From Amorphophallus konjac (Eukaryota; Streptophyta; Magnoliopsida; Alismatales; Araceae): DNA of 64,000 nucleotides. The notes under the pieces were generated by a model that worked only from the letters and a program-made list of their open reading frames with translations, searched no databases and was not told the DNA's origin. Position 1 is the stretch's first letter, and every line of letters starts with the position of its first letter. This document shows, piece after piece, positions 33,086-45,459 of this stretch. Made by a program: the position numbers and the translations under genes. The stretch is from positions 311,834,740-311,898,739 of the forward strand of contig CM040120.1 in the NCBI GenBank assembly GCA_022559845.1. The letters run 5' to 3'.

Positions 33086-35583
33086 TTAAGGACGCCGATC
33101 CGCGGGGGCAGCAAAGAAGCTACTGACTCGAAAGCCACGCTCTCGTGCTCTTCGATAGCGCTCCTCGCCATCCTTCAGCCATTGATCGGCAAGGCCGAGA
33201 CTGGTCCTCAATTCTAAAACTTGTGCCTCAAGGGCCCTCTTCTCTTCTTTCTCGGCCAATCTCTTAGCTTTCTCTTTGTCTCTATCCCTTTCTCTTTCAG
33301 CCCGTTCTCTCTCTCTGTCTTCTCTTTCCAGCTGAAGGGTAATCCTCAGCTCCACAGCGTCCCTAGAAGAGTCCTCATCAGGACGATGCTGCAATTCCTT
33401 CTCCAGCTCAGTTATTTTAGCTTCCTTCTGGGTGGTAAGCGTGAGTGCCTCCTGTGTTTCTTTCTCCTGCCATACATATCATCTCAGGCATATAGCAATG
33501 CTTGCACAAGGGATATTAAATGGTGAAACCCTCACCTGTGCAGAAAGCATCCCTTCTGCCTCCGCAGCACGTTGGGTGGCATGAGCAAGCTGCTCATGGA
33601 GTAGATCCAGCTCTGCAGTAGGAATCCATAGACTGGAAGAAACGCCATCTGCCCCCATCGCAGATGAAACTGCATCGAGCTGGGCACGCTGCAACACATA
33701 TGAGGTGACATTAAGTGGTTAGCATTGTGAATCTCAAATCATACCTGGGATGAATACAAAACACTTACTGATGAACCGAGAGCCGCTCGGTTGTCACTCA
33801 ACTCTTGCTCAGTGTCCGCCAGACGAGCTCGTAAGTTAATTATTATAGTATCACGGGCATCCTACAGGTTATGACTTATGAGTTCACACAAACAAAAAAA
33901 TCAAAAACAAACCAATGAAAGAAATGAAAAAGACAAAAATATGGTTTCTTAACCTCTATAAGCCCTCTAGGCTGGAGCCTCTCTGCATACATTGCCCTAT
34001 AGAGGCGTAGGTAATCCTCGCTGTCTTGTGCTTGAGATTCCACGAGCGTGCCACCCCTTTGCCAGTCTTCATATTGTTCGGGGAAGCACACCCTCCAATC
34101 GACACAGGTTGCCGGTCCCCGCGTCTGCTTTCCGACGCTAGGAGATATGATCATATCCACCCATTCCTGGGCCAGCCCTAGGGTCCTCATAGCTAATCTC
34201 AGTCTAAGGGGCTCGATTTCATTCAAGCAATGGAGCCAGAGGTCCCGTCCGAATCGGGCGCGGCTTCCAATTACCCACGGCTGGTCAACATCGACCATGT
34301 TCGAGAAAGGCCTCCAATTCACCTTTGATGGGTTGTACGCATCTTCTTGGTTAGTTACAAAATAATGATAAAACAAAACAAACCAAAAAAAAAGGGAGAA
34401 AAAGTATCATACCATTGCTGCAGGGAACTCTTGCAACTCCCGCCTTAACACCATCAGTTGATAGGATAGAGGTGTTGTACTCATGATGGGTTGCCACCAT
34501 CTAGCAAGTGGGACCGTCAGTGGTCGGCAGTGACGAGCTCTCCCCATTGGAAGGTAATAGTAGCTCCATAGCTAGACCATCATGTGTCATTAATATCAAC
34601 AAATTCAAGAAAAAAGGGCATAAAACAAAACAACGAAAACATTCTTTACCTGGATGAAGGGCGTAAACCCACTGAGTGTCATCTCTCGGTCTGCCCTTTG
34701 TGACAAACCTGTAAACAGATGAGCCAATATGGCAGCGCCCCAGGCATATTTTCCTACTCTCTCCAGGTCTACAAGCAGCTCTAAGAAGCGACAGTGGATA
34801 CTGTCACCCTTGGAGCCCAATAGCAACTTGCCCAAAAGAAAGAGGAGGAACCTCCTAAGATCCATGTTAGTCCTCTCCCAGTTGCTGGTGTCCACACAAT
34901 ATACAGCACGGGCACCTCTTTCTGGCCTTTCCATAAATTCTTCAAGCGATTCGTCATAATGAGGACGCGTGTCAGTAAGCCCTAATGCCTCCATGATCGA
35001 TGCCTTGGCTACTGACCTGTTCTTCCTGCCGTCTAATTCCATCCCCAATAGCTTGTGGGCACCTTCTCGGTAGTCCACGTAAGTAACGCCAGTCACTGCT
35101 TCCCCATCTACTTTGAGGCCCGTAATCCGGACCATGTCTTCTAGGCTGGGCACCATGTGCCCCCACGGCATCAGAAATGCCCGACTTGCTGGATCCCATA
35201 TTTCACGTAATGCTTGAATCAAGGCTAGGTCGAGCTTGATCGGCTCGATTCTCAGAAAGGCCCCGGACCCCATCACGTCTAACCTTGCCTTCTGGAAGGC
35301 CGGGAGACCTCGATAGGCCGCCACTACCAGCTCCCACGATATGTGCGATCTCATCACGGTCTGCACATACACATGAAGTGAGAAATGGGAGCTTTGCAAC
35401 GGAAAGAACGGAGACGAAAGCATGAAGTAAGGAATGCAAGGAGCCACTTACAAGTTGTGATAGGGTCCTCTCCCTCGGTTGTCCTTCGACTTCTAAGAAT
35501 CTCCTGGCACTGCTGCCCGATCTGCTCCTCTTCGAGGAGCGAGAGGACTCACCTTCTGCTCTGAAGCTCGATTCACCCTCCAT
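33086..35583 (-). CDS. Antisense seven-exon plant mobile domain (PMD) coiled-coil protein, apparently intact
   Basis: Exons on the - strand: 35583-35452, 35360-34650, 34571-34413, 34322-33954, 33861-33769, 33688-33536 and 33466-33086. All six introns (69-92 bp) are GT-AG and phase 0, and the joined frame has no stop: 1998 nt, 665 residues. Exon 1 is a Ser/Arg-rich start. Exon 2 encodes the plant mobile domain (block AFLMPWGHMVPSLEDM); exons 3-4 continue it. Exons 5-7 give a coiled coil, exon 7 being a long Glu/Arg helix (about residues 540-645). A TATA box lies about 100 bp upstream of the ATG and AATAAA about 45 bp after the stop. The gene lies antisense between gag and the 3' LTR. PMD proteins are linked to silencing and genome maintenance in plants; the role here is unknown. 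Exon borders are by eye, supported by the homologue at 10944-7241. Confidence 0.85.
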
Positions 35584-35683
35584 TCTGAAAATTGAACAAC
35601 ACTCACTACTTCCCTTTCCAACCTTTTACTCCTCAACTCTACTCTTAAGCCTTCGATGTGCCAAAGATGAGAGGAAAGGGGGG

Positions 35684-35691
35684 TATTTATA
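35684..35691 (-). promoter_or_regulatory. TATA box of the intact antisense PMD gene
   Basis: TATAAATA followed by CCCCCC on the - strand, about 100 nt upstream of the ATG at 35583. This gives the gene a promoter of its own, independent of the LTRs. Confidence 0.65.
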
Positions 35692-35699
35692 GGATTGGA

Positions 35700-37130
35700 G
35701 AGACGGTGATCGGCATCTGTCCTCATCACCTTTAGCAACAGCCGTGGCAACAAGTCCTCCTCCCTTTACTCTCGCGCCCACTCTACCATGTGGAGTGACC
35801 GAGCCGGAGGCATGCTTTATTGACTTTCTGGCCCAAAGATCCCATGTGTTCATTGTCCCGTTGTGACTGCTTTTCGCAAACACATGCCATAAGGGGACAT
35901 TTCTGCGGGAAATCCGGATCCGTGACCCATGAAGAAATCCGTAGTCAATTCCCTTTGTAACTCATGGACACGGTAAGTTCCCTTCCTTCTGTGCTATGCA
36001 ATGGCTTCTGGGAGGGAATCCAAGGTTTTATGATTTGACGTTTTGCTTGAGTGTGTGTTTCAGTTGATCGGTCATGCGGAGAAGGAGCCTTCATCACTTC
36101 GCCCGACCCATCAGGTTGTATCCTTCCATCCCAACTATATTATCTCTTTACTTGTTCTCTGCTCTATCTACTGCTTATGCCATTGAGGACAATGTCATTT
36201 AAGTTGGGGGGGGGGAGATAATTTTTTTTTTTTTTTTGCTCTCTTGTATTGTCATGTTAACCAACAGTTTTTCCTCAGTCGAAATTTCTTGATTCATGTC
36301 GCATGAAAAGTGACTCTTGAATAGAAAAACCTAGGGAAAAGGATGATGGTAAGTTTATCCGATATAGCTATGGAAACCTGATTTAAGAATCTCTTTAAAG
36401 TTCGGATGCACTTTAGAAAAATGAAAATCACTTTACACGCTAATGAAACAAGAAGGACAAGCCTTCTGCTATTTTAGAAAGACTGTCTGATATTCTGCAC
36501 TTTCTGAAGAAGAGATCTTTTAGAAGCTTTCTGCCATATAAAATTATGTGAAAAAAAAATACACCATGAAAAATGCTCCGATTCTGAGTAACCCGGCCTA
36601 CTTCACCTAAGACGTGTTGAGGTTCGCGTCAAAAGGAAAAGGGAACTTTGATCTGTGGAACCAGGCCTACTTCACCTAAGACGTGTTGAGGTTCGCGTAA
36701 AACAGTTAAGGGTAGTGCAGCATCATGTGTGTAGAAAAACAAAGGAAAGAGAAAAAGAAAAGAAAAACATATATATATAGTGATCCCAAAAGGGACATAG
36801 CAATAAGGCAGACAAAAAGCTAGTGTGCTGAACACTCTGAGTAAGAAGTGCAGAATTGAAAGGCATTTGTTCAGAATAGCAACTGGAGGATGCAATTGTC
36901 TCTACTGTGAATTTAGTATTCCACTTGCACAAGTGCTACTGAATTTTGATTAGAATTCTTGATCATGTACCTGAATTTTCAACATAAGGCTAGTCGGTGG
37001 TAATTATTCCAGATTCCTGATCTTTAGCTAACTCTATGAAAGATGATCTGGAAATGAGACCTGGATACTTTACCCTCTTGTTGGTCCTGAAAGTTTTCAT
37101 TAATTGCATTGCTAAGGGACTAGCAATGAG
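35700..37130 (+). other. Non-coding region between antisense gene promoter and 3' LTR
   Basis: No coding recognised. It holds a G run next to a T run at about 36207-36237 and a direct repeat at 36595-36702. It presumably includes the upstream regulatory part of the antisense gene. Confidence 0.6.
36595..36702 (+). repeat. Direct repeat pair
   Basis: Two copies of a block of about 34 bp starting GGCCTACTTCACC and ending GGTTCGCGT, offset by about 68 bp and differing at almost no position. Confidence 0.85.
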
Positions 37131-37144
37131 TAAGTTGGGGGGTG
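37131..37144 (+). other. Polypurine tract of the Athila-like element
   Basis: TAAGTTGGGGGGTG directly precedes the 3' LTR start TGATAAG, the expected priming site for plus-strand DNA. Confidence 0.8.
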
Positions 37145-39182
37145 TGATAAGTGTGTATTTTTATATCCTAATTCATGATTCTACACACTTTTATGAGCTT
37201 AAATAATAATAAATGTACACTTCTCACACTTATTGTTGAGTTTGAAGCAAATGTTTAATTTTCTGAAATTAAATAATTTGAATAACGATTTTTATCTATT
37301 TATGCAGGCACACGATTCGAGGAAAGCTCCAAGAAAAAGAAAAAAAGAATAAAAATATATATGTTAAACTGGGCCAAAAGCCTAGGAAATTGTTCAAAAA
37401 GAAAATAAAAAAATTAGAAAAAAAAATAAAATTTATTTGATATTTTCTATAATTTTCTAACGATATATACTAGATATATATATAGATATATATATATAAT
37501 TATGTATAATAAGTAAATAAATAATAATAATAAAAAATGTTCAAACCCCCGCCCCCCTTCCCGCCTTCGCCGCCCGCACGGGTGACGAGGCGAGAAGGGC
37601 GCGAAGGCGGGGGGGGACGTGGAGCGCGTCGGCGGGGTCGTGGCGGCAGGTCAACGGCACGCGGCGCACGCGCCCGCGTGTGGCACGCGGAGGCGGCAGG
37701 AGCGTTCGGCGCACGGCGGGCCCAGAGGCGGGCAGCCTAACACGGACGGCCGGTCGGCGCAACGGGCCGCCGGCCAGGAGGAGAGAGAAAATGAGAGAAA
37801 AAGAGAGAAAGAGAAGGAAGAAAGGGCTATAAAAATTCCAAAAAAATTTGGAAAAATCTGAAAAAAATAGAAGAGTGTGCAGCACATCCAGCCTAACATT
37901 TTGGATCCAATAGAGCATCAATTATGTTCACATGAAGAGAAAGGGAGTGTTGTGATCCCTATAAAAGGGGGTCTATTGGCCATTGTAAAAAAAAAGGTTG
38001 AGTTAGAGATAGAGCTAGCTATGGGTCATTTGTAATGTAAGTTTGTTCTTTGTATTTCTGAAGTTGTTGATTGTTGGAGTTGTGTTTTACAAGCTTTTGA
38101 AGTCAAAGTTGTAAGTTGAAGTTATTTCAATACAAGTTTCATTTTGGAATTCAGTCTTTTCTTAGCCTTATTTCTCATTGTTATTGTCTTCATTTAAATT
38201 TGAGTTCTTCATAAAAGTTGTTCCTTTTTAAGTTTTCTTCAACTTCTCTGTTTAGCATTTCTTCAAATTCTTCGTAATTCATAGAGTTCCTGTCCATTTT
38301 CTTAAGTGCTATTTTGTATGTTTACTGTTCATCCGTGGTGAGACCTTCTAGTATTCTTATATTTTGAAGCCTTTCGAGACCTCTTTTCAATCTGAGTTCT
38401 TCATCAAAGTTGTTCCTTACTTGTAGATCTAAGTTTTGTTCTTTTACCACTTCTCCAAATTCTGCCTATTTTGTGTGTTAGAATTAATTTTTCAACATTC
38501 TGATTTTTGCTCTGTTACTGTTCATCCGAACCAATAGGTCATAGTTTTTCAAGTTTTTCATTATCTTCCTTTCATTTTATGTTTCTGTGTTATTCATAAA
38601 AGTTCTTCATCTTTTTATTCTCTACAACTTTTATTTAGCTCACTTTGTCTAATTCCTTCTATATTTCAAATTATTCTTTGCCTTCCAAACCTCTATTTCA
38701 ATAGATTTCTGTTGTAATTGCCACTTGTGTTTCCACTTGTGTTTTGTTTCAATTTCAATCCAAACCTTTTCTTCACGGTTTCATCACACATACCCAAAGC
38801 GGTAAGTCTTCTTCAAATCATCTCATGGCGTCGACTTCTAAGGCGGAGCGATCTTCATCAAAGGCTCGGCGTGGAAACGACGGCATTCTTCAATCAATTG
38901 GCTAAATTTCCTTTAGCTAAATTTTCTTTACATATCTCTTGTCATTTAAAGTTGTAATTTCAATTTCTTTAGTGATAATCGCACTCCACGAACAAAATTT
39001 GATTTTCCAAACATAAGGGTATTTCCAACTTGAACTAAAATCAAACTTCTCTCCCCGTGCGATCTACCCGTATTCACCACTGTACTCGTATTTTCAAAAA
39101 TCATTCGAGTGAGTGAGTGCGGTTATAAAATTTGAAATTTGTGTGGCACGGCATTTTGAAACGATGACTGTCGAGCGCATCA
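37145..39182 (+). repeat. Athila-like 3' LTR
   Basis: 2038 bp, matching 27577-29591 throughout with scattered differences. Its CpG-rich island (37540-37790) keeps some CG sites that read TG or CA in the 5' copy and has about 12 extra bases (CCCAGAGGCGGG) that look like a local duplication. TATA box at 37960-37966. Confidence 0.93.
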
Positions 39183-39187
39183 GACAT

Positions 39188-40196
39188 AACACCCATGAAT
39201 GCTTGGACAGCCTTCAACGAGTGTACACACTTTGTGTGCGTGCAAAGGTAGTGAACGTAGATAAAGCAAGCGATGTATAGACTTGCTAGAGTAATGCACG
39301 AACACAGTCAGCAGGTGCGTACAAGCCAGATAGTGTATGGACTTCTCGTTATGCATCCAGACGAATGTACAGACTTGAGTTATGCAACTGAAGGTTGTAC
39401 AGACTTGCTATGAAAGTGAGACGCAACATGAGACGCTCGAATGTACAGACTTGCTGGTTGTGTTAAGACACAGCATGAGACGCTGAGAGAGACGATGCAT
39501 GCTTAGGCAGTGTACAGTCTTGTAAGACGCGATGCAATGTATGGACTCAGAAAGACGCTGAGTGAGACAAAGCATGAATAGCACTGGCGATGTACATACT
39601 TGCCATCTGAAGTGTGTACAACCTTCACTGAAGAGTGTTCAGACTTAGCCTGCAACATTGTGTAGACTATGTAACGTGCAGACAAGACACTGTATGGACT
39701 TGAGAGCGACCAGAACAATGTACAGACTTTGACATGATGCATGAGATGCATGAAATGTATTGGCTGTACAGACTTGATCGATTCACAGCAGATGAGTGTA
39801 TAGACTTCAGCTATCAAGGTTCAGGCTGGCTATCTAAGGGTGTACAGACTATGTTGAGAGAGTGAGACACTGGCTGTACAGACAACACTATAGCAACACA
39901 TGTTGTACAGACTTCACGTGTGCAGGACTATGAACATTACAAAATGATGCAATGACATGCCAAATGAATGTGCAGAGTTATGAAATGCACCAGTTATGAA
40001 ATGCACCAATGCACACAGCCTGTTCCATGTAATGACAGTCAGATAAGATGTTAATGCACACAGCATGTTCCATGTAATGACACTTAGATAAGATGTTCAA
40101 TGAAACATTCCTATGCAACACAACAGATTCATATGCAGACACAAATAGATGATGACTTATTATAGTGTTTGCTATCATCAAAATCACAGGGACACA
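39188..40196 (-). repeat. Sirevirus-like 3' LTR, segment 2
   Basis: Continues segment 1 after the Athila-like insertion and matches 57638-58598 plus the junction sequence at 47516-47561. It includes the second part of the word array (about 39260-39920) and ends at GGGACACA next to the polypurine tract. Confidence 0.9.
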
Positions 40197-40199
40197 ACA

Positions 40200-40212
40200 A
40201 TCTCCCCTTTTT
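40200..40212 (-). other. Polypurine tract of the Sirevirus-like element
   Basis: On the - strand AAAAAGGGGAGAT lies directly before the 3' LTR start. Confidence 0.75.
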
Positions 40213-40254
40213 GATGATGACAACACTATGAGTCATACTGACTTGAATCAATTA

Positions 40255-40477
40255 TTCTCCCCCTTTGACTTCAGCAAAAAGACATTAGTTGAAGAGGAAA
40301 GTATAAGAATGCATAAGATGAGTGAATTAAAAAACTCCCCCTTTGACTAAGCCATGAAATGCTTTCTCCCCTTTTGACAACAGCAAAGAAAAATGGAGTG
40401 ATCATTGACTGTTGAAGGAGATGATATAGGAGCTATTATGTAATGCTGAGTTACAATCATCTGAAACTCCCCCTATC
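40255..40477 (-). repeat. Reiterated polypurine-like tracts
   Basis: On the - strand GTCAAAGGGGGAG-type words occur at about 40255-40269, 40334-40347, 40363-40378 and 40466-40477, with one more at 42124-42135. Multiple polypurine-like copies upstream of the 3' LTR are a known Sirevirus feature. Confidence 0.75.
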
Positions 40478-42825
40478 AACATGAATGTTTGACTACCTTA
40501 ACTACAGATGACCCAGAATTTCCCTTGAAGAGCAGGAATGAACTCTGGTTAACCAATGAATCAATCTGAAGTCCACCACCATAAGGATTCTGAAGTTCAG
40601 AAGACTGCAAGTTAACATGGTAATAATGGGAGTAGCATCTCACATTTGTCTGGTCAGAAAACTGATAAGAGAGGATTTGTCAATACAATTTCTGTTGAAC
40701 AAGTTGTCAGATATGAAACAGATCATGAGGGATTGTAGGGCATGCACAACTACAATAAGTCTTAACATGAAAAGACTCTCTTCTCATACAGGGTTATGAA
40801 TTAGCAACTTGACCAACCTGATTTAATTATGATGTATACCAGATTTATCAATTAAATTCAATACTCATATCTGAAATCAAGTTTTAATAAAGGTGAACCA
40901 AGTAACCAGATAACACTCATGACCAATCATCTTCATCTTACACACAAAATCTCAATGACTACTTTTAAGAGTTACACAGATTAGTATTGAGATTAAACAC
41001 TTTTTACAGGAGCATGAGTTGACATAGTTTGCATGAAATTTTCATTTGAAGCATATTTTACTTTACCCGAGCAATTTAGGATGATCAACACCTTTTTACA
41101 TGAGGCACAACACGTCTCAGGTGAAGTGACCCAGTTACTCAGTGTGATAACTATCATTGCCTCTCAACATTGAGACCAGAGTTAGCAATAGACATGTCTT
41201 TTTACGTGAGGAGACACCTTGATCAGAGGCCAGACTCCCCAGTTACTTGACACAAATATGCCATTGCTCTGTCAGGTTTTTCAATAAATTTTTACCAGAG
41301 ATAACTATGGCACTTCATGACATAAGTTACTTTATTTCATTGATGAAGAACTCAATTTCTCAGTGACCAAGTCATTGCTCTCAATTCACAGTTTGTCAAT
41401 TAGTCAACATTTCTCAAGTTAATGTTTAACCACAGTACTCACTCTATGTATCTCTACCAAAGTAGCCTTGATTTCAAATTTTCAGATATCAGATGAGAGA
41501 GTCTAAGGTTCTCATGACACATGTGGTTAAAGTTTATTAAATCTTATCATTCATATATTTTCAAGATATTTAAATGCAATTCTGAGAATACATAGTTCTT
41601 ATATCAGTCTGATTCATTGGTTGTTCTTAAACCTATATGATAGAAATTTCTACATGATTCAGACTAGATTCTATGACATGCAATTTGTGTTCCTCAGATC
41701 AAATCGAAAGAATAACTGACCAACTAGTCAACAATAGAATTAAGTATGTCACACCAGCTAAGAAGGATGTGAAGGATGAGTGTAAGCTGGTGTAAGAGTC
41801 AACACATATAGGAATATATCAGAAGAGTGTATATAAACAAATAGTAGCTAAGTCTGGAGTTCAGACAGATCAGCTGACAGGTAGTAACATGAAGAAAGTT
41901 GAAAGAGACTCTTCTTTGACAACTCAGCAAATAGAAGGCAGAATCCATTTTCAAGAGAGAGAAATATGAAATCAGATGAGAGTTATTCAATTACTCGACA
42001 AGAGGTGTTCAAAGTGTGACAAACTAAACACCAATTTTAAATGCTCTCCCTGTCTAGATCCAATGGAATATCCTTTTAGGTTTTTTTTTTAAATGCACTA
42101 CTCTTCATATGCAACATCAGTCAAACTCCCCCTGACAAAGTGCATGAAATGCAATTAAAGCACTGCTCATGATTTTAAAATATGCTCAAGGAGAATTCAT
42201 GCTTGTTCAATCAGAGAGAGAGAGAGTTTACCAAATGCATCAAGTTCATTTCGGTTTGTCAGATTTTTCAGATTTTATGATATACAGTATACTGCTCTAT
42301 ATGAACACTTGACCCTTGGTACTTGGCGGAGAACTTGGTCTCTAGGACCATCTCACACATAGTAAGAACCTCCATATAGATTACATCTACCCTTTATTAA
42401 CTTACCATTTAATATACCAGGGTAATGCAAAGAGATGCAGTGCAAAGCAGTTCTATATGCATTGAATGACTTCCTTGATGGACACATGCATGGTCTATAT
42501 GCATTTAAATGAATCATTCAACCTCAATGCAACACATGAATAAACTCAGTGCAAAATACATGCACAACCATGAGAGAAGACCATTAGATATGTTCAGAAT
42601 TAAATTCAGCAGCTTAGTCTGGAAAGCAGACTGATCAGCTAGACAAGAAGAAGACATCAGAAATCAGACAAACTTTTCAACAATTTCAGATGATGAAATT
42701 TAAACAAGGTGTTCAGAACTAACCTGAATAGTGCAGTCCTGGGGTTCCAAATTTTAAATTTTTTTTAGTGCCTTGGTTTATTGACCCCTTTTATTCTATT
42801 CCAAGGCACACCTGTAACAGGTTAA
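40478..42825 (-). other. Non-coding interior of the Sirevirus-like element
   Basis: About 2.3 kb between the end of gag and the polypurine tracts. It is A/T-rich with no copia protease, integrase, RT or RNase H motif on either strand. Pol has been lost, making the element non-autonomous. Confidence 0.7.
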
Positions 42826-45335
42826 TCAAATTGATCCTGCAGGGACCCAAACAACCTTGGGTCCCGAGTTAACTCTAACAGGTGTTCTGAATAGTTTCTT
42901 GGCAACATTATCATCATTCTCCATCAGGTAACAATTATTCATGAAATGACCAAACTTTCCACAATATCTACATGATATAACAACCCTTGAATTCTTTTTG
43001 TGAACATTGTTATAATCATGTAACCTATGTGAGTTAGCATGAGAATTTCTATTACTTGCATGAAATTTTGATTTACTATTACCTGCCCACCAGCATTCAG
43101 AAGCTCGGTGGCCAGGTTTTCCACATTCAACACTTGCAAGAATCTTTTCCTTAAAAGCAGCTTTATTTCTTCCAAAAAAAATTCTATTTGCAGGGAATTT
43201 GACAAATTTGGAATTGAAGTGATTTCCCTGAACATACTAGCAGTCCTTGACTGCATGCCCATACTTACCACATTCAAAGCACCTAACATGCTTACTTCTA
43301 GATCCAGAAATATTCCTGTAATTCCCTGACCAACACTCAACAGCCTTATGACCTGGCTTGTTGCAATTGAAGCATGTGATGTGCTAGTTAAACTTAAGTT
43401 TATTTCTGTTGTACCCATGATGATCAGAAGATCTAGCATGCAGTTTATCATCTTGTTTCATGATGAAACATGCATCCATGATATGACCATGCTTACCACA
43501 GTAATAGTAAGAAGCATCAGATTTCCTAAGGGCACGGTTTCTATCAGATGAATTCCTAGATGCATGCGAATGAGTACATGAGGCATGAGCATTTTGCATT
43601 GACCCATCAAATTCAGCCGAGCTAACTAATTTCATGACACAAGTAGGGACATTTTTAACCCCATCTTTCTTTCCATTCTTGTTCAATTGTTTAACTTTGT
43701 TTACAATTCTTGTTGGTTTTTCAGCTTTCTGTGCCTTAATATGAAAGACAGATGATGAAGGTGTTTTCAGATTTTTATTTTATTTTGGGGATTGACTTGA
43801 GGTACCAGCTACATCAGAGCTTTGCACAAAAGTAGTGTATAGCTGGTTTCTAGTAGTTTCCTTAACATCAGAACTACAACTTATCCCTTCTCTTGAATTG
43901 TCATTCTTATCTTTCATGACGGCTTTTATCTTTCCTTCATTTTTAGCAGACTTGGATGCTGAGTTTTCCAGATCATGAATTTTATTTTCCAAGCTAGCAA
44001 TGTGAAGTTCATAACTGACTATCTCCTGTTCATTGCAATTTACAGATTCGCTTAGAACATTGTTTGCACTTTTATACTTCTCGATTTCTTGTTCTAAATT
44101 GTTCAACATTTGTGATTCTCCATCACAGGTGAATTTTCCCTTTTTTAAGGTGAGAAGTGTTTCAGATAAGCCAATGATTAACAACTTTAACTTTTCAACT
44201 TCAGCTTTCAGTTTAGTGTTTTCCTCCTCAAGTTTTTGTGGTTGAGCTTCCTTAATAACAGATTTTTCTTTTTCGACAGTCAGAAACCTCTGTGAGAAAA
44301 CAGTATTTAAAACCATCAGTTTCTTGTTTTGTTCCCTCAGTTCTTTGTTCTCTTCAGATAGCTTCATGACTCCTTCACTACATTTTCCATTTCCAAACAT
44401 AAGCTCCAATTTTTCAATTAGTTCATCTTCTCTTTCCTCCACTTTAATTTTATCAGCAAGCAAATTTCTGTGATCTTCTTTAAACAAGATAATTTGTTTC
44501 TTCATCCATTCATTCTCATTATAAAGATCTTCATTTCATTCTCTTAGAGCAGAAATATGCATTGTTTCCTTGTTGATTTTATTCAGACTAGCCTTGAGAT
44601 TTTCATTTTCTTTTTGAACTTCAGCATGTTCAAGCTTTAGTTTGTCCATTAAAGAATTAATTTCAGTCAACTCTTGCATGCCTTTTAGATGCTCATTTTT
44701 CTTCTCATTCAGCTGATTCTCAATTTCTGATATTTTGTCCAAGCATGATTGTTTTTCAATTTTTAAAGAACCATTTTGTTTCTTAAGGTTCTGAACATCT
44801 AGCATGCATGTATCATAGGATTTTTTCAGATTTGGACAGTTTTCACAGAGAGCTTTCAAATTTATCTGATCACATTTCTTTTTCAATTTTTTATTCTCAG
44901 ATTTTAATCTTTCACATCTATCAGAGAGTTCCTCATTTATATTCCATAATCATCAATCGAAAGTTCTTCGGATCTAGAGCTTACCTGAGATGATGATTCT
45001 TCATCATCCTTTCCACGGTTGGCCATCAAGCAGCTATCCTCATGTTTGTTATAAGCAGAAATGACTCTGTCATATATCTCTTTTCCAGAAGTGCACATGA
45101 GAGCAAAAGGATATATGTCAGTATTGATCGCAGCTCTCATGATATTAAGTACTATGATATTATCACAGTTCTTTATTCTGTCCTCCCTAGACCACTTGGT
45201 CTCATCATGAGGTAATTGATGTGGGCCTTTAGATAGTAGACTCCATAGTTTGGGATCAATGGAGTCTAAGTACATATATAGGCCTCCTAGACAACTATTG
45301 AAGTTAGAACCATCATAAACCAGAGGACGAGCCAT
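42826..45335 (-). pseudogene. Sirevirus-type Gag with several zinc knuckles, decayed
   Basis: The first ATG on the - strand is at 45335 (MARPLVYDG start). The N-terminal part is the copia gag domain (UBN2-like). About 44880-43780 is a long Lys/Glu-rich coiled coil. The C-terminal part shows five CX2CX4HX4C-type knuckles near 43500, 43350, 43260, 43120 and 42950; the first and fourth have lost their first cysteine (YYYC and SVEC). The frame ends at TGA 42828-42826 just after a GPKVVWVPAG motif typical of the gag-pol junction. A frameshift lies near 44.94 kb, and in-frame stops at about 44538-44536, 43782-43780, 43386-43384 and 43239-43237. No product can be made from it. Confidence 0.8.
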
Positions 45336-45350
45336 TTGGACAGATGGCAA

Positions 45351-45459
45351 ACAGATTCAACGCATAGAACAATTAGAAAAGAAATGAATCAGAAGCGAAA
45401 TAGCACCGAATACAGCATAATCGGATCTACAGGTCGTTGGACCATCTATGCAGACACCT
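45351..45459 (-). other. Short 5' leader of the Sirevirus-like element
   Basis: About 125 bp between primer site and gag ATG. Nothing recognised. Confidence 0.5.

Larger units (their letters stand above)
27577..39182 (+). mobile_element. Athila-like non-autonomous Ty3/gypsy element with antisense gene
   Basis: Bounded by a 5-bp target duplication GACAT (27572-27576 and 39183-39187), with LTRs of 27577-29591 and 37145-39182, both beginning TGATAAGTGTG and ending GCATCA. The insertion splits the left LTR of the Sirevirus-like element, whose uninterrupted counterpart is seen near 47516. The interior has a tRNA-Asp-type primer site, a long open gag (30636-32636), no protease, RT or integrase, an antisense seven-exon PMD gene (35583-33086) and a polypurine tract at 37131-37144. 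The LTRs differ by a modest number of substitutions and small indels. Trans mobilisation by an autonomous relative is inferred. Confidence 0.92.

Noticed and set aside
42939..43451. 170-residue minus-strand open frame
   Set aside because: The true gag frame is a neighbouring one, which shows the zinc knuckles; this frame has none.
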